From Balanoglossus misakiensis (taxonomy: Eukaryota > Hemichordata), in assembly GCA_040954595.2 (NCBI GenBank), contig CM082578.2, positions 2,728,001 to 2,792,000 on the forward strand: a DNA stretch of 64,000 nt, read 5' to 3'. The translations under genes were made by a program, and so were the position numbers. Position 1 is the stretch's first letter, and every line of letters starts with the position of its first letter. The notes under the pieces were generated by a model, which ran no database searches, was not told the DNA's origin, and saw only the letters and a list, made by a program, of their open reading frames with translations. This document shows positions 47,701 through 59,393 of the stretch, piece by piece.

Positions 47701-49439
47701 AATTTGAAAGAAATGCGACTGTAAACGATAACTGAATGAAAAAAAATTCTATATCAAACTAATACTGATCTAAACTATGAAATATGATAATGAACTGGGA
47801 AATGCAATAAAACTAAACTAAGAACTAATAAATCGAGAAAAAATCTAAAGCTAGGGAATGTTTGCGGATCGAATATGAAGGCGTGTGGACAGAAGGGAGA
47901 ACGATAAACGAACTGAACGTCAACGACAAGGTTTTTTTGTTATGCAAATACCTTGAGCGATATGCTAAATAGACAGAAGTGAAAATGACATCGTAAGGAG
48001 GTGTAAAGGATAAAACAACAGGTGAAACAAACTGAACGCAGTTGTTGGTAGCATGCAGATTGAGCTGTCAAAAAACCTCACCAATCAGGAACAGCCTTCC
48101 AAGATTGCAAAGTTATGCAGCACTCTCTCGTAAGGTTATTTTTGATTGGTCAAATTCTTTACCATGTCACCACTGTTATACAACCATGCATATAAACAAT
48201 CAAATTTGCATGGATGCACTGACATCAATGATATGCCTTTCAAAGCGCCACACTTTGTCAAATAACATATGTTGTGCATGCTTCTGGCACGCTCTGCCTT
48301 AGACAACTTAGACAATATTATCCAAAAAAGAAATAAGAGACAAAATCATCTGATAAGGCAAAAAAATGAAATGCTTCTGGTCAGCGCCCGCGTCACTTGA
48401 ATAACAGCGCGTCCCCCCTTTTTTCTGGTTTTTGGTGACGGCAACGGCAAACTCGCACTGTTTCAGCTATATCTATAAAACACTGGACACTTAGGGGCGC
48501 GTGATCAGTGACTGCATGAACAGTATTCATGTGACTATATTGATAAAACTATAAAACTGACTTATAGGGGGGAAAAATAAATAAAATTCCTACGCCACAC
48601 ACTTTCTGGAATTAGAAACAGCAGATACACTAAGCAAAATTACTAAAAGTGAAAAGTTTGAAGTATATAAACGAGGGGACAACGTGTTGTTCATTGCTTG
48701 TGTGCCTTCGAATAAGATGATTATTATGTACATGTTACCAAAATGTTTTCATAATTTTCTAGAAATATAGAAATAAATACAATTTACTTATTTTGTCAAA
48801 TTTTCCTTGCAAACACCATTGTCATTGAATGTACTTACATGCGTAAACACACATCTGCTTTAAAACAAAGAGGTGATGGGTCACGTATTTACTGCGTTGT
48901 ATTGAATTGAGCGGACAAATTCTTTTGGTTTTCATGCATTCTTTCAGAGCTTTCCCGAGTAGCTTGCATAGTGCGCCCTCTTGTGGTGACGTGTCTTCCG
49001 GGAATCGGCCCATCGGCCCGATAGAAACAAATCATCGAAGAGTTCCATCACTCTCGTTATGAAGAAACAAAATTCGCCATCGTTCCCGTTGTTAGATGGT
49101 GAAACACGTTAGAGGAAAGTGTATTTTAAGAATAGTATTTCCATTTCGACATAAACTGAGTGGAACGAGCAAATTGATTGAAACGTTCCGTAGGGCTAAT
49201 GGAGTGTTCAGATTTTACTTCCAGGCCCAAGCCCCAGAGAGGAAGAAAAAGCGCTCCTACTCGTGTATGACATTATTACACTCTGTACTTTTTGTAACCT
49301 GTGGGAAGGTTACACCAGCCACGCTTAGCAAGCCTGATTTCCAACGGCCAGACTAGCCGCATATAACAACAATGCTTTATTAGGCCTATTTTTCAAGGCC
49401 ACCGCTTCATATCAGAAAATAGACTTACAGTAACATTCT
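47701..49439. other. No supported gene
   Basis: No exon or element recognised, apart from one CTCF-like motif at 48973-48986. Short ORFs lack support. Confidence 0.35.
48973..48986 (-). promoter_or_regulatory. CTCF-like motif
   Basis: On the minus strand CCACAAGAGGGCGC, a close match to the CTCF core CCASYAGRKGGCRS. It is one of two such matches noticed; inference only. Confidence 0.3.
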
Positions 49440-49850
49440 CTGTCAATCGTTTACTCAGATTTTACAGAGAAAAAAGTTAATAGAACCAAATAAAAATCAA
49501 CTTGAATTTTTATTTCCAGCTTCTTGCACCACCCAGACATAGCCCAACCTATATGAAAACAAAATGAACTAGTAATTGATGTGGCCCAATTATTTCTGCC
49601 TAAATTGTTCATGATGTACGCTTGGAGAGGGAGTCTGTGATGAGGAAATAAATACGGCACAATTCCAAATTTATCTAGATTCGGGTTTGTGGAGTACCGG
49701 GGTGGGAGATAATTTAAAACGTTATTAAATTTACATTGCAAAAGGAAATGGTTCTCGTTTTCGGTACTGCCGTCATTGCAAATACAAAATCTATTCTCTC
49801 GTGAAAGTTTTGTTTGTCTTTCTTGTTTATTGATACCATACGGAAGAAAG
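49440..49850 (-). pseudogene. LINE ORF2 C-terminal tail
   Basis: The minus strand reads KQERQTKLSRENRFCICND, then STENENHFLLQCKFNNVLNY and a hydrophobic tail ending at a stop at 49451-49453. The pattern R-x-x-C-x-x-C-x(n)-E-N-E-x-H-F-L-L-x-C is the conserved cysteine/histidine motif at the end of many animal non-LTR retrotransposon polymerases. The RT domain itself is not visible upstream (higher coordinates), so this is a truncated relic, probably of a different family from 17085-17560. Confidence 0.72.
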
Positions 49851-50379
49851 AAAGTGAGTATTTAAATATAGGTTTCATAGGGGTCAAAAGAGTTCCAGTG
49901 ACAGAGAAGATTTGGTGTCAAGTCTACTTGAACAAACGTACCCGCATAAGGTAACCACAATCTTTCAATGATTCTGTGAAAAGCTATATTAAGTTTTGGT
50001 GCAACATTTTTCGAGATTGCTGAGCCAGAGTATGCATGATGTCGTCACAGACAAAGAAATAACTTTTACCCAAAAAGCGGGTTCTACGACGTAGCCTACA
50101 TTGGAGACTCGAGGTTGTGCAAAACTATTGAACTTTGGACAATAATTATAATCTGACGTTTACTCTGAAATTTGGTTATAATATATGGTTACGGCACCCC
50201 CCCCCCCAAAAAAAAAATATATATAAAACAAACAAACACAATGAACCTCACGAAAAAAAAAAAATCTGATATTGTTGAATTGGCAAGCTGGACCAAGTAC
50301 GTTCCAATTGAAGTGCCAATCGTCATAACCATTTTCACGGAAATTAACAGTAGTTTATTTCCGTACCGTCACAGGAAAG
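49851..50379. other. No supported gene
   Basis: Contains C-run/A-run junctions (50197-50219, 50255-50267). Nothing else recognised. Confidence 0.4.
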
Positions 50380-50699
50380 AAAATTAATTGAAATGTTATT
50401 TCACAAAAACTTGAGTTCTACCTCGTAATGACGTCAGTCCGGAATCACATGAGATTGCACAAATCTCCCAGAAGTCAGTGCGCATTTCTACCCCGTAAGT
50501 AGAAGTCACGTTGTTTCAGAGCTCTCGCCAAAATTGGCGTAAAAAGCTCAAATTCGTAATTTTAACGAACACTTGGCAGACCGGAGGTCTCCGTTCTTGG
50601 GTTGAATAACCCCTGGATCTAAAATTCTGTGAAGAATTTCACAAATCGACAGAAAAACTGTCCAGTGGGATTTGTCTCACATCCACGCTAACGCACATC
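50380..50699 (+). mobile_element. Probable 5' untranslated part of the DIRS element
   Basis: Sequence between a CTACCTCGTAATGACGTCAG block and the ORF1 start shows short repeated words (CTACCYCGTAA at 50420 and 50491) and is the expected place of the DIRS left terminal repeat. The boundary cannot be fixed without a second copy. Confidence 0.4.
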
Positions 50700-52166
50700 A
50701 TGGCGGCAGTCGACCCCGAAGTCGCTGACACATCTAGCGGTAAAGACAAATCTACTGCCGCAAAACCCTCAGGGGCTAAAACCAAAAAACCGGACGATCC
50801 AAAAACGTCTCGGACTACAGGTGCGAAGACACATGTGTCGACAGATAAGCGTGATCCGACACCACCGGTACGCTCAGGAAGACGTACATCTTCTCTGCTG
50901 AACGAACACCGACCCGCTACGGGGCGAACCCAGATCGATACCCCAATAGCGGCAGACATCCCACCAAATTTTCCTAGGGGTGAAAGTCAGTCTGGACCCC
51001 ATGCTCAGGAGGATTTTAGTACTGCTTTAAATCGCTTTGCAGCAATGCAGCAACAGTCGATGAACTCGTTCGCACACGCAATGTCCAGCAGTGTGTCCCA
51101 GGCATTGAACGATGCCATAACAAGGATGGATCGCAAACGTGCCGCAGAGGCAGAAATCGAACATCATGACAGAAACCTTACGCCAAAAAGGCTAAAAATA
51201 CCCATCACCGGCGATCCAAGTGATTTTGACGGAAATCCTGTGAATTTCCTACATACGGAAAATGAGCGGGAAGTGCGTGAAATGACCCCGGAAGAAGAGG
51301 TCAACGACATTGACACAGCAGTCGCTAACTTGTTCGATTACAACGAACGTACACGCGCTTCACAGGGCTCACAAGACTGTGCAAGTACAGACAATGAGAT
51401 CGACATTCAAGCCACTACTAGCTCAGGACAGCCGTCGGAGGACTGGCTAAACGATTTGGCGCAGGAGTTGGATCTGGAAGATCAGAAATTCGGGCCGCCG
51501 ATCAGTACCAAACTGGCGGAGATAGCCAACAAGATGATGGCCACGCCACTGAGCAAAGAAACGCTAAGAGAGAAATTTAAACAATATCTGACACCAGAAA
51601 ACTGTGATAAAGTAGTAGCAGCAAAGGTAAATGAAGAAATTTGGCACAAAGTAAAACCAGATACACGTTCTCGTGATATCAAATTACAGTCAATACAGAA
51701 GTGTTTGATAAAGGCCATGATTCCCATGCTACTCATAACTGATAATTTACTGAAACCACAGAAACCATTGGTAACAGTTAACGCACAAACCTTGGTCAAA
51801 CAGCTGACAGATGCTTTAGCCTTCATGGGTCAAGGCTGCTGGGAAATAAACCAGCGACGACGAGCTGCCATAAGGCCGGATCTAAATCAACAATACAGAC
51901 AGCTGTGTTCTAGACAAGTACCAATAACAACCTTCCTTTTTGGAGATGATCTTCCTAAACAAGTAAATGACATCAACACCACAAATAGAGTTGGATATAA
52001 GGTGTCAACAAGCCAGAAGTATCAAAACCAACGCACCAACTATGGTCGATCAGGCTACAGGACAAACTACCAAAGCCAACAAAAGGGAAAAAACTACTAT
52101 TCCCTCCACAAAAAACCACAGTACAATGCCCAGTGGAAGAAAGGGACAGAAGGGTCACAGAAATAG
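50700..52166 (+). CDS. DIRS-type retrotransposon ORF1 (Gag-like)
   Basis: Intact 488-codon frame from ATG in good context (ATCATGGCGG). The N-terminal 100 residues are basic and rich in Pro, Ser, Thr and Lys. A helical middle has FSTALNRFAAMQQQSMNSFA, and an acidic linker follows. The region around residues 245-350 matches the DIRS Gag pattern (NEEIWHKVKPDTRSRDIKLQ). The last 60 residues are rich in Gln, Tyr, Arg and Asn. The structural protein is thought to coat element RNA. The next ORF begins 34 nt before this stop in another frame, as usual in DIRS elements. No disruption seen. Confidence 0.82.
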   Translation: MAAVDPEVADTSSGKDKSTAAKPSGAKTKKPDDPKTSRTTGAKTHVSTDKRDPTPPVRSGRRTSSLLNEHRPATGRTQIDTPIAADIPPNFPRGESQSGPHAQEDFSTALNRFAAMQQQSMNSFAHAMSSSVSQALNDAITRMDRKRAAEAEIEHHDRNLTPKRLKIPITGDPSDFDGNPVNFLHTENEREVREMTPEEEVNDIDTAVANLFDYNERTRASQGSQDCASTDNEIDIQATTSSGQPSEDWLNDLAQELDLEDQKFGPPISTKLAEIANKMMATPLSKETLREKFKQYLTPENCDKVVAAKVNEEIWHKVKPDTRSRDIKLQSIQKCLIKAMIPMLLITDNLLKPQKPLVTVNAQTLVKQLTDALAFMGQGCWEINQRRRAAIRPDLNQQYRQLCSRQVPITTFLFGDDLPKQVNDINTTNRVGYKVSTSQKYQNQRTNYGRSGYRTNYQSQQKGKNYYSLHKKPQYNAQWKKGTEGSQK

Positions 52167-53545
52167 AGATGACTAAGGTCAGTAAAAAAGGTGAGAACAA
52201 CAATGATTCCTACACAATCAAACCCTTTGTGGCAGGTGCTCTGAGAATGCACATTAATAAATGGAGAGAAATAACCTCGGATGAGAAAATATTAAGCATA
52301 GTCAAAGGTTGTGAAATTGAATTTGATATGATACCCCCGCAGCGGTCGGCAATTAGAGTCATAAAGTTCACAGAACAGGAACAGACAATTATTGACTCTG
52401 AAATTACAAAGCTTTGTAATAAGCAGGTTATCATACCATCTACACATTGTGAAGGGGAATTCATCTCCCCCATTTTCATTAGGCCAAAAAAGAATGGCGA
52501 TTACAGGTTAATTTTAAATTTGAAAGACCTTAACAAATATGTATCATATCACCATTTTAAAATGGAATCACTATTATCTGTAATAACCCTGATGCGGAAA
52601 GACTGCTATATGGCATCCATAGATCTGAAAGATGCTTATTACTCAGTGCCCATTGCAAATCATCACCAGAAATATTTGAAATTTATCTGGAGAAAACAAT
52701 TATATCAGTTCACCTGTCTCCCAAATGGTTTGGCCTGTGCGCCTAGACTATTCACTAAGCTTTTAAAGCCAGTTTTTGCACATATACGAAACATGGGACA
52801 TATTTCAGCACCATATATTGACGACTCCTACTTGCAAGGAGACAATTTTCAGGAGTGTCAGCTGAACATACGCTATACTACCAACTATTGTTAGAGCTAG
52901 GATTCACTCCAAATCAGGAAAAATCAATTATGATACCCACACAAAGATTGATATTCTTGGTTTTTTTATTGGATTCTTATCAAATGAAAATTTCATTGAC
53001 AGAGGAGAAAGCTCAGAAATTACAAAGGGCTTGCCAATCCTTATTAGATAGTATGAAAACCACAATCAGAGAGGTTGCTCATGTCATAGGACTAATGGTA
53101 TCATCATTTCCTGGGAATCAACATGGGCCACTGTTCTATCGAAATTTAGAACTTAGCAAAATAAAAGCACTGAAATCTGCACGTGGGAATTACGATGCAA
53201 GCATGTCACTCAATGATAATGACAAAAATGACTTACAATGGTGGATAACCAAGATAACTACTGTCTCTAAACCAGTCTCACATGACCAGCCCACTATTTG
53301 GTTACAATCTGACGCCTCCAAAAAAGGGTGGGGGGGCAGTCAGGCAGGGTCACAGCACAGGGGGTCAGTGGACACCTGAGGAATCATTAGAACACATAAA
53401 TTTCTTGGAACTAAAGGCAGCATTCTTTGCTTTAAAGAGCTTTTGCTCTGATTGTAGCCAGGTTCACATACGAATAGAAATAGACAACACTACCGCAGTA
53501 GCCTATGTAAACCATATGGGAGGCACCCAATCAATCAAATGCAAA
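52133..53545 (+). pseudogene. DIRS-type RT/RNase H ORF, broken and truncated
   Basis: Encodes a DIRS-group reverse transcriptase and RNase H. Visible motifs: RPKKNGDYRLILNLKDLNKY, the catalytic SIDLKDAYYS block, QFTCLPNGLACAPRLFTKLL and the YIDD active site, then SDASKKGWG and the RNase H/C-terminal marker IDNTTAVAYVNHMGGTQS. A one-base loss near 52880-52886 and a one-base gain in the G-run 53330-53336 break the frame. The ORF stops at 53545, where the next element begins; the downstream methylase-like part and tyrosine recombinase expected of DIRS are absent. Not functional as read. Confidence 0.85.
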
Positions 53546-53835
53546 CAGTATAGAAAACATTTTCCAAGTTCCGAAAAGTAGCCGTTTTTTAAACTTTTTT
53601 CAAGGAAATTAGTGTTTTGTTCACAGTACAATATATTTCGATATTTTTCTATGATTATTTTCAAGATGTTTGCGAGTGTGCAGAAAGAAAAGAATAAACT
53701 GTGAAATTTCCATAGAAATAATGAAGGAGCCATCTTTGGGTTGTATGGATTTGAATATTTCATTGAAAAAAACTAATAACTAAACTATGAATTCAATTAA
53801 TAGTACAATTTGCAAAAATTGCTAGTCACTCCAGA

Positions 53836-54050
53836 AGGGTCAGTGCTTGGAAATGTGAGAGCCTGGAAATTTCCAAGCACTGACAAGGGTCAGTGGTCGG
53901 AAATTTCCAGACACTCAGGGAATGTGAGAGCCTAGAAATTTCCAAGCACTGACAGGGTTAGTGGCCGGAAATTTCCAGACACTCGGGGAATGTGAGTGCC
54001 TGGAAATTTCCAAGCATTGACAGGGTCAGTGCTTGGAAATCTTGAGTTTC
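53836..54050 (-). repeat. 69-bp satellite, left array (about three units)
   Basis: Reverse complement of the right array, more diverged. It contains CTTGGAAATTTCCAAG-type palindromes and CGGAAATTTCCAGACACT. Confidence 0.88.
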
Positions 54051-54372
54051 TCTATCATGTTTCAAATTATGGCCTTTAGGAAAACGATCTGTTGAGGAAC
54101 TTCGCCTGTGTTTATATCTTCAACCCTACGGATGAGTTTGGTCGATTGACTGCGGTGGCCTCTTCTGCTGTTCTTCTCTCTCTCTCCATGCCCGACATCA
54201 TGGTCTCGGCACCAACAAATGTACCGCGTACACTTGGGAATAGGTTCGGAATGAAGAGAGAGGGGCGGGATGGCCAATACTTCTTTATATACAGTGGTTT
54301 GAACTGTGACATTTGGTAACACTGCATAATTCAAGAACAATAGCATTTGGTAGTTGTGAAGTTGTGACTTTA

Positions 54373-55551
54373 GTGCCTTTCTCACGTGCCGTCAACGCCG
54401 CCCCAGCGGCGGTGCTAGGGCGGCGTTAATTTGTAAGTGCCACGTGTGAAAAGGTGAGAGCGGCCCTGCGCCGCTCTTTTTTTGTGACGGTGTTGAGGGG
54501 TGGGACCTGGGTCGGGGCGCCGCACTAAACAGCGATTCAAATCACGTGTGAACAGAAACACCGCACTAAACGCCGATCTAAACGCACTCTGCCGACGCGG
54601 TTTGAGGGGATACAAGTGGCAGTTTCTAATGAGCTTGCATGTAAAATTACCCCTCTGAAAAGAGCGATGTTTAGCACCTTGCTTAGTCAACGGTCAATTT
54701 GCCTTGTTGCTGATGGTCATCAGTAAAATGAGGAGCCCCAAAACCTACAGGCAAAGCCTTGAGGTAGTCGGAACTTACTGCAGCTGGGGCTCTGCTGAAA
54801 AAATTGAGACGCCCAGTGGAAGTGGTAGTGAAACTTGTAGCAAAGTTCATGGTGATAATTGCTAGGCAACTAGGTCTTGCCATTGTCTGGCTAAAAATAC
54901 ATCCCTGTGCGTGAATAAATTAAAAACGTCTTTGTCCCAAGGGACCAACTCAAAGCGTTCCCACATCCCGGTATGCTTTTACTACTAGCATGGAGTCATG
55001 CTACTAGTATATTACGCACTGGTTTCAAAGCTGTAAGACTCACAGGCGGTACTGTAGAAGCGCTTATACTTATAGGATGACTGTACAAAAACTGGAAAAG
55101 TGTGGATTTTCTCGGATCTTCCATTTATTTGATGTGGAACAACAAATGGGACAAGTGGCGAAATGTGTCCTTGATTTTCAATCGCACCATGAAGCCTATT
55201 TGAACCTAATTTGCATAAATGTCCGAGGGGGTCGTTCTGGCACTTTGACTCATTTTTACCCCCATTGTTTCATCTTTTTGTAAAGAATAATTATTTTTTC
55301 CTGGTCGAACCGAAGGATAGATTACGGTATACGCTGCTTGGGTATAAGTTCAGAGCTACATATACAGTAAACACATCACTGAATCCGCCATTGTGACCTT
55401 TAGCCACTCTGCTGTGGACGCATTGAGTGCGGTGATCCCGTCCCTTTTATACACATGTGAATGCAAAACTATTTGAGTCGCTGATAAGAAATGTTTGCCA
55501 ACTTTTATAATCCCGAAAAGGGCGCCCTAATCATTGCACGTGAGAAAGCCC
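54373..55551. mobile_element. Possible nested MITE with TTA duplication
   Basis: Ends GTGCCTTTCTCACGTGC (54373 on) and GCACGTGAGAAAGCCC (ends 55551), inverted with one gap, each flanked by TTA. It contains a GC-rich block (54390-54610). No transposase recognised. The TTA flanks could be chance. Confidence 0.45.
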
Positions 55552-55666
55552 TTAGAAAGAACAATTGTGTCAGATAAACAATACCAATTCCCAATAAACA
55601 ACTAGTGTATGGGCTAACTCAGAGGAGTTGGTAGGCGAAGCCTGTCATGAACATTGTGACGCTAAG

Positions 55667-56062
55667 GCTCCTTAGACAAACCTGGTGCGTCTGCGGTCCA
55701 GATCCGTACCAGAGCTTTTCGCTGAAATTCGATTTTATCGGGAGAATATCCTTTCCCTGTCTACTAACCGGTTATAACCGACTCCGCGATTGACTTCTTC
55801 TAACATCCGAACCGCTCGCTTTCTGAAACTTTTGTGTTTACCCATTGAGATAACCTCACTGTATTCAATATGGCGATCTCAACAGGTAAACACAAGAGAA
55901 AATCAGAAAGCGAGCGGCTCGGAAGTTAATTACATCATATTTGGAGTCATCTGTGGGTAGACGGGGGAAAGATTCCCCCCGATAAAATCGAATCTCGGCC
56001 GAAAAGCTGCTGTCCGGATCCGGATCTCAGACGAATCAGTTTTGTCCATGGAGCCTTGCAGA
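55667..56062. repeat. Near-palindromic foldback MITE
   Basis: Arms of about 180 bp fold on each other: GGCTCCTTAGACAAA at 55667 pairs with the complement of TTTGTCCATGGAGCC at 56042, and CGATTTTATCGGG at 55731 pairs with CCCGATAAAATCG at 55979. The loop is about 20 nt near 55860. No coding sequence. Confidence 0.82.
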
Positions 56063-56132
56063 GATGTGGTGGAAGCCGTGTATTAAACGCCGGGAGAACG
56101 CAGACATGTACGGAGGACTACCACGACCCTGT

Positions 56133-56660
56133 CAGTGCTTGGAAAGTTCAAGGCTCTCACATTCCCTGAGTGTCTGGAAATTTCCGACCACTGACCCTTG
56201 TCTGTGCTTGGAAATTTCTAAGCTCTCACATTCCCTGAGTGTCTGGAAATTTCCGACCACTGACCCTTGTCAGTGCTTGGAAATTTCCAGGCTCTCACAT
56301 TCCCTGAGTGTCCGGAAATTTCCGACCACTGACCCTTGTCAGTGCTTGGAAATTTCTAAGCTCTCACATTCCCTGAGCGTCTGGAAATTTCCGACCACTG
56401 ACCCTTGTCAGTGCTTGGAAATTTCCAGGCTCTCATATTCCCGGAGTGTCTGGAAATTTCCGACCACTGACCCTTGTCAGTGCTTGGAAATTTCCAGGCT
56501 CTCACATTCCCTGAGTGTCTGGAAATTTCCGACCACTGACCCTTGTCAGTGCTTGGAAATTTCCAGACTCTCACATTCCCTGAGTGTCTGGAAATTTCCG
56601 ACCACTGACCCTTGTCAGTGCTTGGAAATTTCCAAGCTCTCACATGCCACGGACTCTTTT
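56133..56660 (+). repeat. 69-bp satellite, right array (eight units)
   Basis: Exact 69-bp period: CAGTGCTTGG recurs at 56133, 56202 (one change), 56271, 56340, 56409, 56478, 56547 and 56616. Each full unit contains two GGAAATTTCC palindromes. Since 69 is divisible by three, both strands are open (227 codons on +), which I regard as an artefact. Confidence 0.95.
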
Positions 56661-57180
56661 CCAAGTATTTCAGCTGCAAAATATGGATTTGTCAATGAGC
56701 AGTGCTTATTTCCTAAAATTCATACGAAATTCAACGGATTTGTGTGATACGGATATTAATCTAACAATTCTTGTAATAAATATTGGGTTTCAGATTTACT
56801 TTTTGATGCTATTGTTTTTTCTGGCGAAATTTTACAAACAATTCACACACTTGCAAATTTTCAATAGAAATATTGCTCATGATAAACATGGAGACAAAAT
56901 TTCATTAGAAAAAAAATCAAAAGGACTGTAATGTACGTGGCTTTGAAGGAGACTCAGTTTTTTCACAGATAAATTTTAATTTGAGTTTAAAGCCAAAATA
57001 TGACATAATGCATTTTTCCTGCTGTACAGCTGCAGGAAAGAGACTAAGAATACCTTTATGTAATTTTTTCATTAGAAATTGGCAAAGAATGGGGAATATT
57101 TTCATAAATTTCTGACTTTTTCAGCAGTAATTATGTAAAAAAGAGGTTTTTCGGAAATTGGAAAATGTTTTCTATACTGT

Positions 57181-57640
57181 TCTATTTAGAATTTACTTTG
57201 CATAAAATGTAATAAAACTGTGTTTGGTGTCAGTACGGACTCCCAATTGAAAGTCCTCGCAAAAAATTGCGGTTTTAGAAAAGGAAAGTCTGGCCCTTGA
57301 TTTCGAAGTGCAAAGCAATCAAGATCTTCTTAGTTCTGTTACAGAACTGACTGCCCATAGAATGAAAAAAAAAATGAATTCCTCGTACCAACAGCATCTC
57401 ATTGCTCTTATCAAGGCAATGAATACTGACGAGGAATACCTAAATGTGACCTCGACTAGAGTCAACCAAAACACAAGAAAAATGCTCTACCCACAATGCT
57501 ACTGATCCAAACGTACAGACTTTCTAAAATTCTTAGTTTTTAAACACCAGCTTTTTCTTTCTGGTGTGACTGTTTTAATTCAGAGTTTTCTTCCTTAAGA
57601 AATTATTTTTCATGAAAAGCTTCGTTCTTCATTAGACTAA
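57181..57640. other. No supported gene
   Basis: A + frame at 57308-57505 (65 codons) is open but unrecognised. The DIRS element does not resume here. Confidence 0.4.
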
Positions 57641-58439
57641 GAGACCGTTCAGTTTTTATGGCTGGGGGCGGCAAAATCTGGGGGGGGGGGGGGGGGGGGG
57701 CTCAATTAAATTTGAAATCCAAAAGGGGGGGGGGGTCATCGTTTTTTTCGAAACGTTTAGGGGGGGGGGTCACACACTTTTGCCCCCCCCCCAACTTTTG
57801 TTTTTGAACCCAAGCAAATGATTTCGAGCCGTTTATTTTACAAAATTTTCTAATTTATTGGCTGGTTTGTCTAGTGTACCAGGGCAGAGTACTTGCCACC
57901 TACATGTACCCCACTGATGCTAACTTTGAGCAGCAAAAGTCAAAATTGTCCTCCCAACATTGATTTATTATGCTTTTGAGTTCATTAAAATATAACTTTG
58001 CGATCAGTATTTTACAAAATTTTCTTATATGGCAGGGGGACACCCCCTCCCACACACAACCCCTTCACTTCTCTTGTTTTACCAATTCTAGAAACTATTG
58101 TATTGACTTGTCATTTTATTTTGTTCATAGATTTCTTTATTGCAACACAGTACTATAATACACCTCATTTATACTTTTCTTAAAGAAATTTATAAATGAG
58201 GGGTGGGGAGCCTCTTTGTTCATAAGATCAGGAGGGCGAGCAGGCTCTTAGAAACAAGCTTTTTTTCTTCCACAAGTAGTTGTGGAATGTTTTCGGGGGG
58301 GGGGCATCATATTTTTTTGCCTGTCAAGGGGGGGGGGTCATTATTTTTTGGTCCTGGGTGAAGGGGGGTCTGCCTAATTTTGAAAACCGATAACACAAAC
58401 TTGCGCCCCCTGGCCTGCCGTAAAAAACTGAAGGGTCCC
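57641..58439 (+). mobile_element. PIF/Harbinger-like element, copy C
   Basis: 799 bp, flanked by TAA (57638-57640, 58440-58442), with ends GAGACCGTTCAGTTTTTA and a complement with small changes. It holds a G-run of about 19 at 57681. More diverged than copies B and D. Confidence 0.85.
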
Positions 58440-58798
58440 TAAATGCGCTTGTATTAATTGGAGAAACTTATTTAGACGGACCAAGTTAAATTGTACAAGT
58501 AAATAATTAAAATAATGCGAAAAGTGGCAGCTATATGTGTAGAAGTACATATCCCCTGTTGACAGTGTCTGAAAATAGTGTGGGATTAGCGGATAATCTG
58601 AACTTGATCCGCATGCAGACATGAGCATTTGCATGTCGCTGTTTCTGTATAGCTTTAAAAATCCTCCAGGGTTCATATCTGAACATTGAACACAACAACA
58701 CTGGTAACTAATCTGTCTGAATTATCAAACGTACTTTTCTTCGAGTTTTTAGTTTCAGGTACTTGTCTATAATGTATTTTCCGTTCTATCAAATACAG

Positions 58799-59393
58799 GG
58801 CCCTGGTGACGGGAAAGAGTCGATTTCTAATTGTGGGCACTGTAATGTGACGTCGTATGAAAACGGAGTTACCCTTTTTCATTGCAAGGTTTGTATATTG
58901 TGAACCATGACAACTTATTTTGATATCAATATTGGCCAAATGCACACACACACAAAATATGTTGCCTGAAGCAAGGCGAGAATGGAAATTTCTAGCCTTT
59001 TCATGTTGTCATAGGCATAACATGAAGAAATGAAAAAAAAATATAGCAAACAGGTTGGTGGACGATTTAAACTGACGTTTTAGTTCTAGAGTCCTGGAAA
59101 CGTGGGGCGTTAATGAAAATTTCCTTTTATTAATAACTGTTGCTGTTATTGATCTTCTACAAAATGGACTAACAATCAATTAATAATTTCTTGCCTATTT
59201 AAATTTTCCTAACGACAATTATACATACATGTAATTTACTTTTCAGGTATCAGAATGTCACGATGCATACTTGGGTCCCTTTTCCTGGGTGCCGTTCAAA
59301 CCAGTCACTTCTTCCCTCTCTGACGGTTTTTGCGAGGAGGTCGACCCTCATTTTAGTGAAGTGTTGTATTATTGCGATTTCTATTTGTCCTGA
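58799..59393 (+). CDS. Unrecognised Cys-containing secreted-type protein, copy 1 (3' exons)
   Basis: Two exons joined in phase 0: 58799-58888 (30 codons, GPGDG ... NCGHCNVTSYENGVTLFHCK) and 59247-59393 (48 codons plus TGA, starting VSECHDAYLGPFSWV and ending CDFYLS). The first is the paralogue of 62451-62540, with identical length, phase and cysteine positions, and flanking introns are also alignable. Conserved cysteines and an NVT sequon suggest an extracellular protein. The upstream exon corresponding to 61739-62098 is not found: intron homology runs back to about 58550 and then a PIF/Harbinger-like element begins. The family is not recognised. Confidence 0.65.

Larger units (their letters stand above)
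53546..57180. mobile_element. 3.6-kb foldback-like element with satellite arms
   Basis: Outer inverted ends ACAGTATAGAAAACATTTTC continuing to TTCCGAAAA (53546-53578 and 57148-57180, one mismatch). Inside each end, but in opposite orientation, is an array of a 69-bp repeat (53836-54050 and 56133-56660). The centre holds two further inverted-repeat elements. No transposase is visible. The layout resembles foldback families such as sea urchin TU elements (established family type; assignment is inference). No convincing target duplication. Confidence 0.65.

Noticed and set aside
50639-50959. 106-codon minus frame over the DIRS ORF1 start
   Set aside because: Shadow of ORF1 in the antisense direction.
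51482-51826. 114-codon minus frame inside DIRS ORF1
   Set aside because: Antisense shadow of an intact coding region with clear family features.
56133-56660. CRISPR-like array
   Set aside because: Repeats are contiguous tandem units without unique spacers, and the genome is eukaryotic.
56064-56747. 227-codon repeat protein on + and 107-codon frame on -
   Set aside because: Period of 69 bp is divisible by three and units are homogenised, so both strands stay open; this is a satellite within a transposon.
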